Of a stretch of DNA of 64,000 nucleotides, positions 24,803-35,760 are shown piece after piece. The position numbers were made by a program, and so were the translations under genes. Source of the DNA: Kondoa malvinella. Its lineage: Eukaryota; Basidiomycota; Agaricostilbomycetes; Agaricostilbales; Kondoaceae. Below the pieces are notes generated by a model, which ran no database searches, had not been told where the DNA came from, and saw only the letters and a list, made by a program, of their open reading frames with translations. Numbering within the stretch: position 1 is the stretch's first letter; each line of letters starts with the position of its first letter. The stretch spans positions 770,745 to 834,744 of the forward strand of contig BCIM01000007.1 in NCBI GenBank assembly GCA_039545315.1, written 5' to 3'.

Positions 24803-26019
24803 TCACAGCAGTATCATCCCTATCCCGAGAGCTAGCAAGATCGCGTTGGCCAAATTTCCACTGTTGCGATCCGCTCCATTGCAAACGAAGAAATCCGCAT
24901 ACGCAGCATACGGTGAATCCTTCGCAATCTTGCACGAGCTGCCTTCGACCAGCGCTTCCGCTGATGCATCTTTGCTTGATCCCGAGGTGGACGTGCTGCT
25001 AGGCTTCGATGCTCCAGCACTTGCTGATGCTGTGCTGCCTCCCGCTATCGATGTCTTGACAGTCCCAGAGTCGCTTTCCGCATCACTCGTATCCGCCTCG
25101 TCTGTTCCTCCTCCATTCGTGCCCCCTCCACTTCCCCCTGCGAAAACTTCAAAAGCTAATGTCATACTAGCTGATGCAAGGCTACATAACATCTTCAGCT
25201 GTGTTGCAATAGCTCAACGATGACGAAGAGACATACTCGTGGAAAGGAAAGACATCCGCATCTGGTCCTTCTGTAGCTCGAACCGCAACAAAGTCCATGC
25301 TGTCCAAGGTCCAAGCAGGAGTGAGCGTATCCAGCTTGATCGTAAATGCTATACTATATCAGTACTCCAAGCCAAGTCAGGGGGAAGACTTACCGACTAT
25401 CGCTGCTGAAGCGCCACTTTTGCTGCATAGTTCCGGTACGAGCGCAATGTCTGTTAAAGCTCCAGCATCGCCTGAATCTTCCTATAATATCCGTCAGATA
25501 GTCACGCTAGATAAGAAGGGCAGCTTACATAGGCAGTGAAAGCCTTTCGATGCGTCAACTTCCATTCTCCTGACTCTTGATAAGCCATTATCGGTTCCGC
25601 TGAAAAGCAGGATCAGCTTCATCCCGGCTCTGGGCTAACAACTGACCATCCAACATTCCTAGCCCACTAGCAACGCCTGCCCAACCAATATCCGCAGCTG
25701 TTGCCGAGGCCTGCCATCGAATCTTAGTCTTCATTCTCTTATGCCAGTAAATCAACCTACCGCTTCCAGCATAGTCAGCATGACCAAAGCTATTCCTCCA
25801 GCTGGATCTCCGACCACTCCGACAGTCATAGCTCTAGACCGAACATCAAGATGAAAGCTTCGCGGCGATATTAACAACTCACTTTCCCGCAGGTTGCGTA
25901 GCGTACTTCAATCCCGTCCCTGTGCCTAGAGCTGCTTCTGCTTGTTCGGCTGTTATAGCTGCTTGACATGACAGTGTCGAAGAGAGAAGAACGAAAAGGG
26001 AAAGCATTGATGCCCGCAT
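24803..26019 (-). CDS. Secreted, probably GPI-anchored DOMON-like protein
   Basis: The gene starts at ATG 26019 with a signal peptide (MRASMLSLFVLLSSTLSCQA) and has about seven exons. The body reads MTVGVVGDPAGGIALVMLTM, IGWAGVASGLGMLDG, EPIMAYQESGEWKLTHRKAF, a segment with TIKLDTLTPAWTLDSMDFVA and then FPFHDLASASMTLAFEVFAG. This resembles the beta-sandwich DOMON fold of fungal extracellular proteins (GWaGvgfG...mlv.w...g.wtlS.R). A Gly/Ser/Thr-rich linker follows, and the C-terminus is NGADRNSGNLANAILLALGI plus GMILL, a typical GPI-attachment signal. Haem ligands cannot be judged by eye. No cytochrome b561 helices follow. An alternative start is ATG 26006. Confidence 0.65.
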
Positions 26020-27224
26020 CGGTGCTTTTCGTATATGGACCAGCTATAGAGACAGGAAGAGAAGAGTGGATAGCATGGTAGCGAAGAAGTACAGGTCGAA
26101 GTCGTTTTCCAAGGTCAGGCGGGCGACAAGAAGAAGCATTCTTGAGGCCCGGGATAGGTTTGGATAAAGGGAAGATTGTTCATTCTAGGAGCGTTGAACG
26201 CTGATGTGAGACAATTGATGAGGAAGAGTCGCTTACAAGAAGCGACAGCGCTGGCATCGCGAGATAGCACAGCGAGACACATGCTTCGACATGGAAATTT
26301 GGCAAAGACAGCAATTGGCGAGCAAGCCAGCAGACAATCTCGTATACTTTTGCATCTGACTGACTGTGCCAATGAGAGCTCTTACCGGCAAGCAGTCTCG
26401 ACGAATACCGTTGTGCTGAAATGCATGTTTGGGCTAGCAGGCTACTTGACGATGTCCGACTGTCTGCTTTCCATTCAGCCTAGCTGATGTTGTTTGCATG
26501 TTCCTAGTGAAACGGAACCGGGGTCGCTTCATGGTTTCGGACACAACCTGCTCCTCTCTTTCATTCAAACGACCGCAGTTGCAACTTGCCCACAACTTCG
26601 ATACCATCCTGTTACCAAGCGGACAGCTATATACCCCACAATGGCCTCTCTCATACCAATTCTAAGCCAGAATAGTCCTACCAGATCCTCGAAGAGGGAC
26701 AATTGGTGGAGTCACCATTAGCTTCAGACCTCTCTTCCCACCGCCCTACAGGAGCAGAACAGAGCTCACATCCGCTGCTAGCGCGCAATCCTCCAGTCCA
26801 CCCTTCGCCAGACGGGCGTATCTTGATAGCCGCCAACTGCTTCGAGCTCATGCTTGGCCAAAAGCTCATCTGTTACAAGACGCTTCCCTCTGAAGTTCAA
26901 TCTCACAAAGCAGGGAATCTGTCGATTATGACCAACATTGCAGACTACACGAGCGACATTGGGCATGCTGCTGCTTTTTCAATCGCTCCTCCAAAGCGAT
27001 CTTTGCAAAGGAAGTTGAAGATGATAACATCGCAACACGCGATGGCCCGAACCTCGGTAGGTAGCATGGTGGCTATCTCCTGAACTCGCACATGGCGTCC
27101 TTTCTTTGATCGGCTTTCACGGCAAGCTATTCCCTGAAATGACCTTCCGGATTTCTGCTTTTCTTCCAACTTGAGTCAATAGTCTTCGCCCCAGCCTCTT
27201 CGTCAAAACGGCAACATCATAGCC
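26020..27224. other. Intergenic region without supportable gene
   Basis: About 1.2 kb. An open frame of about 125 codons at 26703-27083 (+) lacks recognisable features and clear splice partners, so I do not call it. The region should hold the promoter of the minus-strand DOMON-like gene and the leader of the plus-strand gene at 27225. Confidence 0.35.
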
Positions 27225-27977
27225 ATGCCGTTCTCTTTCAGATCATTGATTAAACCGTTCGATGCCAAGCTTCATCTGACCGACAGCGAGCTCGTAGATA
27301 AGAGGACCAAGATGCTGAACACAGGTCTCGCTTACCTTCTCTTGGCTGGCGGTCTTGCAGCATATTACCAGGGTCCCTTCGCTATACCTGTGGCGGGCGT
27401 GTCCTTCGCCAGTCTTGCAAGGGCCATTGATCTTATGTTGCCTTTGATTGACCGGCACAATGTCAACCGCAAGATCGCCAAGGGCAAGTATCCTGACCGA
27501 ATTCAACTAGCTATACTTGCTCTGGAGATAGATTGCGAATTCGAAGAAGATCAGGCTGCGCTCGAGATACAAGACTCGTCTTTCCTCGCCAATGTACATC
27601 CAGGTCTTGCGTTCACTTCATTCACATCAGTGGCGGATTCCAGACTGAAGGACAGGATGTACAAGACCTGGACACTCTTGCGCGAGATGGAAGCCTTGCT
27701 CCGGAAATTGAACGTCAAGAACGCTTCCCCTTTGTGGACTCATCATATCGCACAGGCTCTTCAGTTTCAAACTTTCGAGAGAAGCATCAAGTGGAGCCCT
27801 CCTGGAGCGCACGTTGATTGCAATGCTGCCGGCCAGTGGACTGTCGTTCATGACGGCTTGCACCGAAATGATCTTCCACCAGAACCTCACGTGCCCGCTC
27901 ACGGCTTGATCCCTCAAGGACTACACCCTGACCACCATTACATACCGCATCCGATTCAACCTAGCGCTAGAAGATGA
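27225..27977 (+). CDS. Predicted membrane protein, function unknown
   Basis: A single exon of 250 residues starting at ATG 27225 (MPFSFRSLIKPFDAKLHLTD). Residues about 30-70 form a hydrophobic hairpin (MLNTGLAYLLLAGGLAAYYQ, then GPFAIPVAGVSFASLARAID). The rest is soluble and helical, with EMEALLRKLNVKNASPLWTH, and ends in a His/Pro-rich tail (HVPAHGLIPQGLHPDHHYIP). I recognise no family. Its codon use and composition look like those of its neighbours, and it is uninterrupted, which is rare in this window. Confidence 0.6.
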   Translation: MPFSFRSLIKPFDAKLHLTDSELVDKRTKMLNTGLAYLLLAGGLAAYYQGPFAIPVAGVSFASLARAIDLMLPLIDRHNVNRKIAKGKYPDRIQLAILALEIDCEFEEDQAALEIQDSSFLANVHPGLAFTSFTSVADSRLKDRMYKTWTLLREMEALLRKLNVKNASPLWTHHIAQALQFQTFERSIKWSPPGAHVDCNAAGQWTVVHDGLHRNDLPPEPHVPAHGLIPQGLHPDHHYIPHPIQPSARR

Positions 27978-28459
27978 GGTAGTAGGATTGGCAGTAGCCA
28001 GAATTGTAGCAATTTCGGGAACCTGTGCGCCATCTACCACCCTTTCAGAAGTCACCTACTCAGTCAAGCTCCGTCTGTCCACCTCTCGACTTTCTCTCTT
28101 TGTGCGGAGCATCCTTTTGCCAGGTTGTAATTTAGTATGCAATTTCGCCCATTTCGTCATATCGAACAATAGCACTGGCATTGTACATAAATCAGCAGAG
28201 ATTGACATGAATGTCCAACACAGATAGGCAGCATGAAACAGGCAAGCGGCCCCGTGACTGCATCGTTGCCTGACGACGAACGACAACTCACGATCTGCTC
28301 AAAGGTCATGCAATTCCTCTGAGTCGCGCTCAAGACTATTCCCAAGCAGCTATTCCTGCCTGTCAAGAGCCTTCAGTCTGTACCGCATGTGAACCAATCG
28401 CAATAAACAAGCCTCTTGTTGTTTTTTGGCCCTTACGCCGTGAAGAGCTGTGGGGCGCT
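27978..28459 (+). other. Intergenic region
   Basis: About 480 bases between two plus-strand genes. No coding or RNA feature is visible. Confidence 0.4.
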
Positions 28460-30642
28460 ATGGAAGCTATACAAGCTGCTTTGGATCCAGCAGAATTGCG
28501 CAAGAGATCGAGACAAGAGCTTGAGCAGCTGGTCTTGAAGGCAGATGCTGTAATCCAGCAAAAAGAGAAAGGTGAGGTCTGCCCTTGCGCTCATCTCTAT
28601 ATCATCCTGTCTACGTATGTCGCATGGCGTCGTAGTGCTCTTGCATTCCTCTGAATTGCGATCGAGACTCATGCAATTTGACCATCTTATGCTCATGCCA
28701 GACAATAACAGATCTAGCAATCCTAGCGCAAACAGGCCAGTCTCTATTAAAACAATACAACAATGACCTGCGCAAACAACACGATCCATCGTTGCTTCGG
28801 ACTCCACCTTTGGTATTATCACCTTCCGTTGCTTCGCTTTTTGCTGCTTCGAGTAATCTGCAATCCATCAAACGTAAATCTACAACTCCTTCAGGTGATT
28901 GGCAGACAGACGAAGAAGAAGCAAACAAGCGTCGTACACCCAACATGCTCAGCTCGCACGGATCGTACAGGAGGCATTCTCGTCCTCGTGGTCATTCTTC
29001 AGCTCGCTCTTCCGTTTCCAGTCTCTCTGCGGCGGACATCAGTCGAATATCACCTTCACCCGAAACCTCTCTTTCAGCCCTCAACGCAGAACTGATTGGC
29101 CAAATTGAAGAATTGGAAGCTGAAGCCGTCAAGAATGCTGCTCAGTCCAAGCGGAAAATGAAGCGCCTCGAAAGGGAGATATTGGAGATGAAGCAGGACT
29201 ATGACAAGATGCTCGGACGAAATCAAGAATTGGAACAGAAGCTTCGCTCACGCGCGATAGCTGATATTCGCTCCCGACGCTCGTCTTCCGAATCGTCCCT
29301 GAAAGATGCCCAGAACTACGCATGGCCACCTGGAGAGATAGACGAAGATAGAACACCTGAAGCTTCTGTTGACCCTGGTTCTCCGCCGACTGTCTATAGA
29401 TCACTTGATGCAGCTACACCTACTCGACCTTCTATTCACTCTCGCGATTCCACTCTTACCATCTCGGAATGCTCTTCTCGTCCGACGCTTAGTCGCCGGA
29501 ACTCGGAGAACGATAGTATGATAGTCCAGCTTTTGGCCAGAGTTGCAGAGCTGGAAGAGACGCATCAGAACACGTGCCAGGAAAGGGATGAGATGAGCGA
29601 AAGGTTGTTCAGGGTTCAGCAAGAGATGATGGATTTGAAGCAGAGCAATGAGGAGTTTGAGGAAGTCTTGAGGGCACAGGAAGAGCAATCGAGGCACGAG
29701 AGAAGCTTACAGAGTTGGAGAAAGGTAAGCTGTCGTCATGTGTTCTATCTCAGCAAACTGACTTTGATATAGGACGTCGGTACGCGGAAAGCGAGAGCTC
29801 GTCAACCAGCTCGTCGGGCTAAAACCAGACCGGAACCTGATTCACCCTCAGCTTCATCAGTCACTACCAACTCTGCCCACTCGCCCAGCAAGCCCAGTCG
29901 ACTCAGCCAAAGCAGCCTACCGAACAACTTTACTCCAGAATCTGCAAACGAAAGCGAAGGCTCTTCCACTCTATCGCTTTTCCATTCCCTAGAACGCAAC
30001 ACCAACACGCTTCAGGCTGAACTTGGTCAAGCAAGCTTCTCTGAAGACGAAGCTGATATTGAGAACGAATCACCCATTCCATTCCATCGACATCCCGATA
30101 TTTTAGCTGCTCTCGAGTCTATACATGCTGAGCACTCTTCGGTCTGGCAAGATGAAGAGCCTATCGAGGTAGAAGATGACGAACCACCACTACCGGCTAG
30201 AAGCTTGATGCAATTCGATTCTCTTCGCATCGCTCGTAACAGGAAGAAGCATCGCGCCTCTCTTCGCTCATTCGACCGCACTCGGACAGAAAGTGCTTTC
30301 TCTGGCGAAACATTGATTGACGAATTGGCATCGATCAATCAGTCGCTGACACCTCAACCGAAAGTTCACTTTAGAATAGAAGACGAGTGGGAAATGGTGG
30401 AAGAGCGAAGCGTGGGTAGACCGAACGCTTTTTGGTTTTTGACTGTGCGAACAAGGTATCATCCCAAGACGGTCGTGCAGAGAAGCGCGACTTTCGTACT
30501 GGGACAAGGATTGGTCGCCTTCATTTGGATCAGGTTCTTGTTTGTGCTTCTTTGGGTTGTGGTGAGCGCTGTGAGGAAAGGACCCGAGGATCTAATGGGC
30601 AAGAAGAAGATCAAGGACGGAGAGGAAGAGAAGGCGGAGTAG
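28460..30642 (+). CDS. Tail-anchored coiled-coil protein, possible dynein adaptor
   Basis: Exons 28460-28571, 28712-29724 and 29773-30642 give 664 residues with agreeing phases. The N-terminus is helical (MEAIQAALDPAELRKRSRQE), and residues 38-60 read DLAILAQTGQSLLKQYNNDL RKQ, resembling the CC1 box (AxxGxxLL) of dynein adaptors such as BICD and Spindly. A Ser/Arg-rich stretch is followed by two coiled-coil regions (LIGQIEELEAEAVKNAAQSK and LLARVAELEETHQNTCQERD). Polar, acidic sequence leads to one hydrophobic helix near the end (FVLGQGLVAFIWIRFLFVLL WVVVSAV) and a lysine-rich tail of about 27 residues. This layout suggests a C-terminally anchored organelle protein facing the cytosol. The adaptor role is inference. 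The first intron (140 nt) is long for this window, so that junction is less certain. Confidence 0.72.
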
Positions 30643-30832
30643 ACTATGTCTGTTTGTGCCCATTTGTATCATCTGTACGCTTTGCATTGATATACCTTTC
30701 TGATTTCAGCTGCAGACAGTGATTGTCGCTATAAATAAGTCTGACGACGATCCTTCAGTTATGCGGACATATGACAGGCTTGCCTCTGCACGACCGCACA
30801 ACTAGCCGTAACAACATCGAACAATCACAAGC

Positions 30833-32185
30833 ATGTCTCAAAAAGTCTTCCTAGTCACTGTAAGTTCCTCCTACTGCTCCGCGGCAAGTCCGAGGCTGAC
30901 GCATTTCTAGGGCTGCTCATCTGGTTGTAAGCAACTCGGTCAACGTCAACTCAGAGCTGATGGAGCTCTTAGTCGGTAACCATCTCATACAGACCATCCT
31001 CGATAAAGGCGCAAAAGCAATCGCAACCGGTAGAAATCCAGACAAGCTCCAATCCTTCAAGGGCACCACAAACGACAACTTCCTCGCTTTGAAGCTCGAT
31101 GTGACAGATCAAAGCTCAGTCGATGCTGCTTTCAAGAAGGCCGTCGATACCTTCGGTCGTGTTGATGTCGTTGTCAATAACGCTGGGTACGGTTTGGCTG
31201 GCGAATTCGAAGTAAGTCGGACGCTACACAGTATCTACTCCATATACTGAGCTGGCGCCCTCTGTACAGTCTCTCACCGAAGAGCAAATGCGCAAGCAGA
31301 TGGTCAGTACTCTTGACACAGGGCGTTCAACAAGCTAACACTCTTGCAGGAAGTCAACTTCTTTGGTCTTACCAATGTCACTCGCCGAGCTATGCAAATT
31401 ATGCGCGATCAATCACCTTCAGGCGGTCTCATCCAGCAGATTACATCCATTGGCGGTCAGCTTGGTGTACCTTTCTGTACGCGTTGAGTATCAGCGATGA
31501 AGAGCCCCAACTGACGTTCACTGTTCAGTCAGTACTTACTGCGCCAGTAAATGGGCTGTAGAAGGCTTCACTGAGGCCATCTCCAAAGGTCCGTTGTTGA
31601 AATGTCTCCCACGAAAACGATCTCATCACTTTGCTGTAGAGGTAAAGCCCGAATGGGGCATCAAATTTACCTGTATAGAGCCAGGAGGGTTCAGAACGGA
31701 ATGGGCAGGATCGTAAGCATGCATCCTGTAGAACCACTGCGCGATTCTGATGACTGGTCGTAGCTCTATGGAATTCGCTGGAAACAAGAATAAAGCCTAT
31801 GATCACCTTGACGCTGAGAAGAGTATGAAGTGAGTCTGTCCCTTACTGTCATGTATATCTTGCTGATGGTTTAATGCAAGGGAGCGCAATGGTACTCAGG
31901 TATATATCTTTCCATGTTGGTTATTCGTTCTGACGCCATTGACAGGCTGGTGAACCAAAGAAAGGCGCTGAGCGCATGTACGGTAAGTCTCAAGGTCCTC
32001 GCATTGCAGCTCCCGACCCGCTCACGTTGTTGCGAATTCTAGATTTGGCTGTCATGGAAGACCCGCCTCTTCGCGTCGTCATCGGCTCTGATGCGTACAA
32101 GGGCATTACTCAGAAGTTGGAAGACTACAAGAAGAATTACACGCGCTTTGAAGAGTTGTCCAACTCGACTGATGTAGAAGAGTAG
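30833..32185 (+). CDS. Short-chain dehydrogenase/reductase
   Basis: The gene starts at ATG 30833 (MSQKVFLVT) and has about eight exons. The nucleotide-binding motif TGCSSGFG is built from three exons, the middle one (30911-30926) only 16 nt. Further SDR landmarks are ATGRNPDKLQSF, LKLDVTDQSSVDAAF, DVVVNNAGYGLAGEFE, EVNFFGLTNVTRRAMQIM, ITSIGGQLGVPFFSTYCASK with the catalytic YxxxK, and CIEPGGFRTEW. The motif order is that of classical SDRs of about 280-300 residues, related to fungal oxidoreductases acting on small alcohols or ketones; the substrate cannot be told. The 3' end faces that of VTI1, with about 107 bases between the stop codons. Confidence 0.88.
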
Positions 32186-32292
32186 TTTCATAACTATGAA
32201 GTAGAGGGACAGAATGTAGACCAGATGTGTATGAAACAAGATTGCATTTACAGATACTAGTACAAACGAAGTCGCGAAAGCTTGCCATTGTT

Positions 32293-33233
32293 TCATCGGA
32301 ACTTGGACCATAGGATGAATAGACTGTGCTCCAGAGTCAACGGACAAGTCAGTCAGAATGACTTGATCCGTGTGTCCTACGCACATCAAGAAGACCAAGA
32401 CACCGATAATGAGACCAGTGACGATCTTTTGCTGATACATCCTATCAAATCAAACCATGTCAGAACCACCTTCTTACGGCTAAGCATCACCGCTCATCGT
32501 CAGGATGGGAGCACACCTTCTGACCATCTTGCCCAATGTCCCACTAGCCCGATCAATGTTTCTATCAGCAGCGTACAACCGATCTCTGGTCCCTTCGATT
32601 TGTTCTCTCTGCCCTCTCAAATTACCCAAGATATCCGCACCCAGATCTTCCGTCTCCAAAGCGATGCGATGAGATTCCTCTAAGCGACGGGATGAGTCCG
32701 TCAGCTTGTCTGTGCCGGACAATAAGCGGGAGCGTTGTGCTTGAGTTTGAGAAGAGACGTTTGCTTCCAAGTCTTCGTCTGGATCGTCTTTGTATGATCC
32801 TAAGAGGTCCGCCCTGTCTAATGTAGCCAGCGATTGTTTCTAATGCGTCCTCGTCAGATGATGCAGCGCATAAAGAGGGAGTAGACGTACAAGCTCGGAA
32901 TGTCGAGAGGCTAGTTCAGCTTTGTAACCCCTTAGCTTGACTTGGGCTTTTGATTTGACTGCTCTGTCGAGCGATTGAACTTCAATCTCCATCTGCGCGA
33001 CCTGTCCGTTTTACGCATAGACGCCATGAGCATAGCCTCAAAGCGCAACATGTAAGACGGACAGCTTCATCCGCTTCATCCAAGTCCATCTCTAGTCTCC
33101 TCAAGACGCCTTTACGCTGTTCTGTCCTGCCTTGAGTCGCTTCACCTTTCAACTTGTCTTTGACAGAAGCGAGAATGTTTTGTAAATCGCTTTCATAGCT
33201 ATTGAATAATTCGTTGCCTGTAGTCCTTTGCAT
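32293..33233 (-). CDS. VTI1: Vti1-like v-SNARE
   Basis: The gene starts at ATG 33233 (MQRTTGNELFNSYESDLQNI) and ends at TGA 32293-32295. The N-terminal Habc-like helices include VLRRLEMDLDEADEA and QMEIEVQSLDRAVKSKAQVK. The SNARE helix is LEESHRIALETEDLGADILG, NLRGQREQIEGTRDRLYAAD and RNIDRASGTLGKMVRR, with the central Gln at the zero layer typical of Qb-SNAREs. A membrane anchor VTGLIIGVLVFLILFILWSK FR follows and is made only after removing a 3' intron. Vti1 pairs with several syntaxins for traffic between Golgi, endosomes and vacuole. It is divergent from prefoldin 6, with 84 bases between the start codons. Confidence 0.92.
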
Positions 33234-33317
33234 CAGCCAAACGCGCGGCTACAGAGAGAGGCGGCGAGAAAGGCGAACCTGAATCCATGGCGAGACGTCG
33301 TTATTCGTCAAACCAGG

Positions 33318-33888
33318 ATGTCGGCTCAAGAGAAGTTGCAAGAGGCTATGAGCGCCTATCAGGCTTTGACGAGCGAGAACAGTACTGTAGTGGAAAGCAG
33401 GCAGAAATTGGCAGCGCAGTTATCAGAGAACAGCAGCGTCAAAAAGGTGCTATTCATGTCGTGTCTTCTAGGGCTACCAGCTGATGCGCTGCTTAGGAAT
33501 TCGCACTGCTCACGCCGAACAACACGATATTCAAATTAGTTCGTTCCGCCTCTTGAGAGTATTGGACTCGTGTTGATGAGGTTGATGCAGGTCGGCGGAT
33601 GTCTAGTCAAACAAGACCCTACAGAAGCTAAATCAAACGTAGAGAAGAGGATTGAGTTTATCACTTCTGAAATGTTTGCACTCTTGCTTGTTTGCTCTGA
33701 TGCGAGCTGATGAGGCAACAGGAAGAAAGTCGACACGAGACTCAAAACGCTGGAAGAAAAGACTGAAGCAAAGAAAATGGAGGTACGCACTTTCTGCTAT
33801 TGCTTTGATGATGCTGAGATCCGGGTAGTGCGTCAAGCTACAGGGCGAGATTCAAGAACAGCAGAAATCGAATGGGCAGCGGCAGTAG
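33318..33888 (+). CDS. YKE2: Prefoldin subunit 6
   Basis: Five exons (33318-33446, 33497-33538, 33591-33673, 33722-33782, 33844-33888) give 119 residues, the usual length for this subunit. The sequence MSAQEKLQEAMSAYQALTSE, then STVVESRQKLAAQLSENSSV, is the first helix of a beta-type prefoldin. EFALLTPNNTIFKLVGGCLV KQDPTEAKSNVEKRIEFI is the family's beta-hairpin region, and KKVDTRLKTLEEKTEAKKME is the second helix. Prefoldin passes unfolded actin and tubulin to the CCT chaperonin. It shares a short divergent promoter with VTI1. Confidence 0.93.
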
Positions 33889-34434
33889 CTGTCTGATCAG
33901 CCAGCAAAGCATCATGTATATGGAAAGCATTGAGATACCCTGCCTGTCAAGCTGCTTTTGCTACTTTTTAATTCTCCTTTCGTTTGTCTGATATCTGCTC
34001 TCCTTCGTTCTATCTTTCCTCTGCACCCGCCACGCGCCTCTTAGTTCTAGCTACTAGGTGATACAGGTCTGATGCCTGCTGATCGCTGGCATTCGTCGTT
34101 GCCGGGCCTCCTTCGCTCACGCGAGCTACTACCCGTTCCCTTTGTAATTGTCCGGTTCAGGTCAAGCCAGCCTACGTTTTCTTGCAGCTATCGAGAGGTA
34201 GGCAAGCGAGCTTCCTCTTGACTACACAGCTGTCATGGGCATGCTCGATAAGCTTTATTGGTCCGCAAGACCCATTATCGACGTACCAAAATATGGTCCA
34301 AGACCTGCCGCGGGAAACGAAAGGCAAGCTCGAGCGTCCTTTAAGAATAGGCAACATTGCTTATCATGCTGTAAAGAGTCCTGCTAGACCATCACGTCAA
34401 GACGGCGCCTTTTGATGGTAGAAGCTGAACTGGC
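33889..34434 (+). other. Intergenic region or 5' part of the next gene
   Basis: About 550 bases. The stretch 34230-34410 has two overlapping open frames, one containing MVQDLPRETKGKLERPLRIG, which look protein-like. They may be the first exon of the unassigned gene that follows, but I could not find an acceptable splice join. Confidence 0.3.
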
Positions 34435-35573
34435 TTGAAAGAACCGAACTACATTCGATTATTGACTGATAGGCTGGTGAAGGACGTTATGGATTTGCGC
34501 TCTACTACAAGCAGCGTGGAGAGACAGCGAATCAAGACAGAGGTGGCCGAAATCAAAGAGCGACTCTCATCTGTCCAGTCTGGGTTCGTTCTCACCAGAA
34601 GGACTTTAAAGATGTAGCTGAGGCAGTGTTATCTTCTGGCTTTCAGTATGCCAACAATACCATCAGCATCAAACAACCAGAATGCAGATGCCAGCAAAGG
34701 CAAAGATACGAAACTCGAAAACTCTTGGACCAAGGAAGATGCGTGCGTGATCGATGAGCAAGTCCGTCGTCGACGTGGCGAGAGAACACTGTCCGAAAGC
34801 CGGCGTAGCAAATCACCTCGCAATTGGCAAATAATGGTAGAACAGTACAGGAATGTTATGAACGCAGCATGGACAGATAAAAGAAAGCAGCAGAGAGCAC
34901 AATTTCTTCAATCTCCTATGCTATGGAGGATGAAATTAATGGTTCTCGAAGAAGAGATAGACAAGCGACTTCTAAACCCAGACAACACGGAACTGGCACG
35001 TGAAGATCGTATCACTCAGGTGCCAAGCAATTGGATCGTGCAAGAACAGAGAATCAGTGTGTACAATGATCCTGTACGGTTCCATTGTACAGACGTGGCT
35101 GCGGGAGCTCACTTTTTGTATAGGTCAGTGGACCAACGCAACCTGAGCGAGTGCCACAATCGGTCAGCGAGGTACAGCTGATACACGTTTTGTGTCATCT
35201 CTCCTGTTTGACGTGTTTGCCAGCTCAACGCCGTTTTGGAAGGATTCTCGCCCGAGCAGAGCATCACATCTTTTCAGACTACTGTAGGTGCCGAGCTCTA
35301 TACACCATCGATCATACTCAGTGATGCGCCCAGATCGCGCACGTACCAAATCACAAGCCTCTGAAACCGCGCACCACACCGCAGCAACAGGCGCAGCAGG
35401 GCGGCAACGTGCGGCCGCAGGGAGCAAGACTGTGCCGAGAGTAGGCAAGCCTTCAATCGGAGCTGATCCCGGTGCTTGAGTACATCTGCCTGGTCAGATT
35501 GCAAGAGGGAGAACTGTGCAAACAGCATATGAAGAGCAAGGGCATGCGCTTTGGATCAATAGGATTTGGATAG
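34435..35573 (+). CDS. Probable multi-exon gene, function unknown; start not defined
   Basis: At least four coding stretches on the plus strand appear to belong together. The first contains LLTDRLVKDVMDLRSTTSSV and KTEVAEIKERLSSVQSG. It joins through a gttcgt donor, GCTGAG branch and tttcag acceptor to MPTIPSASNNQNADASKGKD, RNWQIMVEQYRNVMNAAWTD, SPMLWRMKLMVLEEEIDKRL and RITQVPSNWIVQEQRISVYN. A later piece reads LNAVLEGFSPEQSITSFQTT, and the last reads VLEYICLVRLQEGELCKQHM KSKGMRFGSIGFG before TAG 35571-35573. The clean introns and low-complexity-free exons argue for a real gene, but I cannot name it, and I did not find its start codon or the join to the final exon. Confidence 0.45.
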
Positions 35574-35760
35574 AGAACAATTAGAATCATGCAGGACTGT
35601 GTCTGCAGTCTAGACCTGCACTGCATCGTTGCTCTTGAAAGACCTTGCATAATATTTTTCTCGTCAATTCGGTCGTCAACAGCGATACCACCAGCCTGTC
35701 AGAAGCCAGAGGGCAAGCGAATACCAAGGCTCAGCAGTGCCTCTGTGATACCCTATCAGC

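Noticed and set aside
24717..25223. A 168-codon plus-strand open frame
   Set aside because: It lies antisense to the Ser/Gly-rich linker of the DOMON-like gene and is explained as its shadow.
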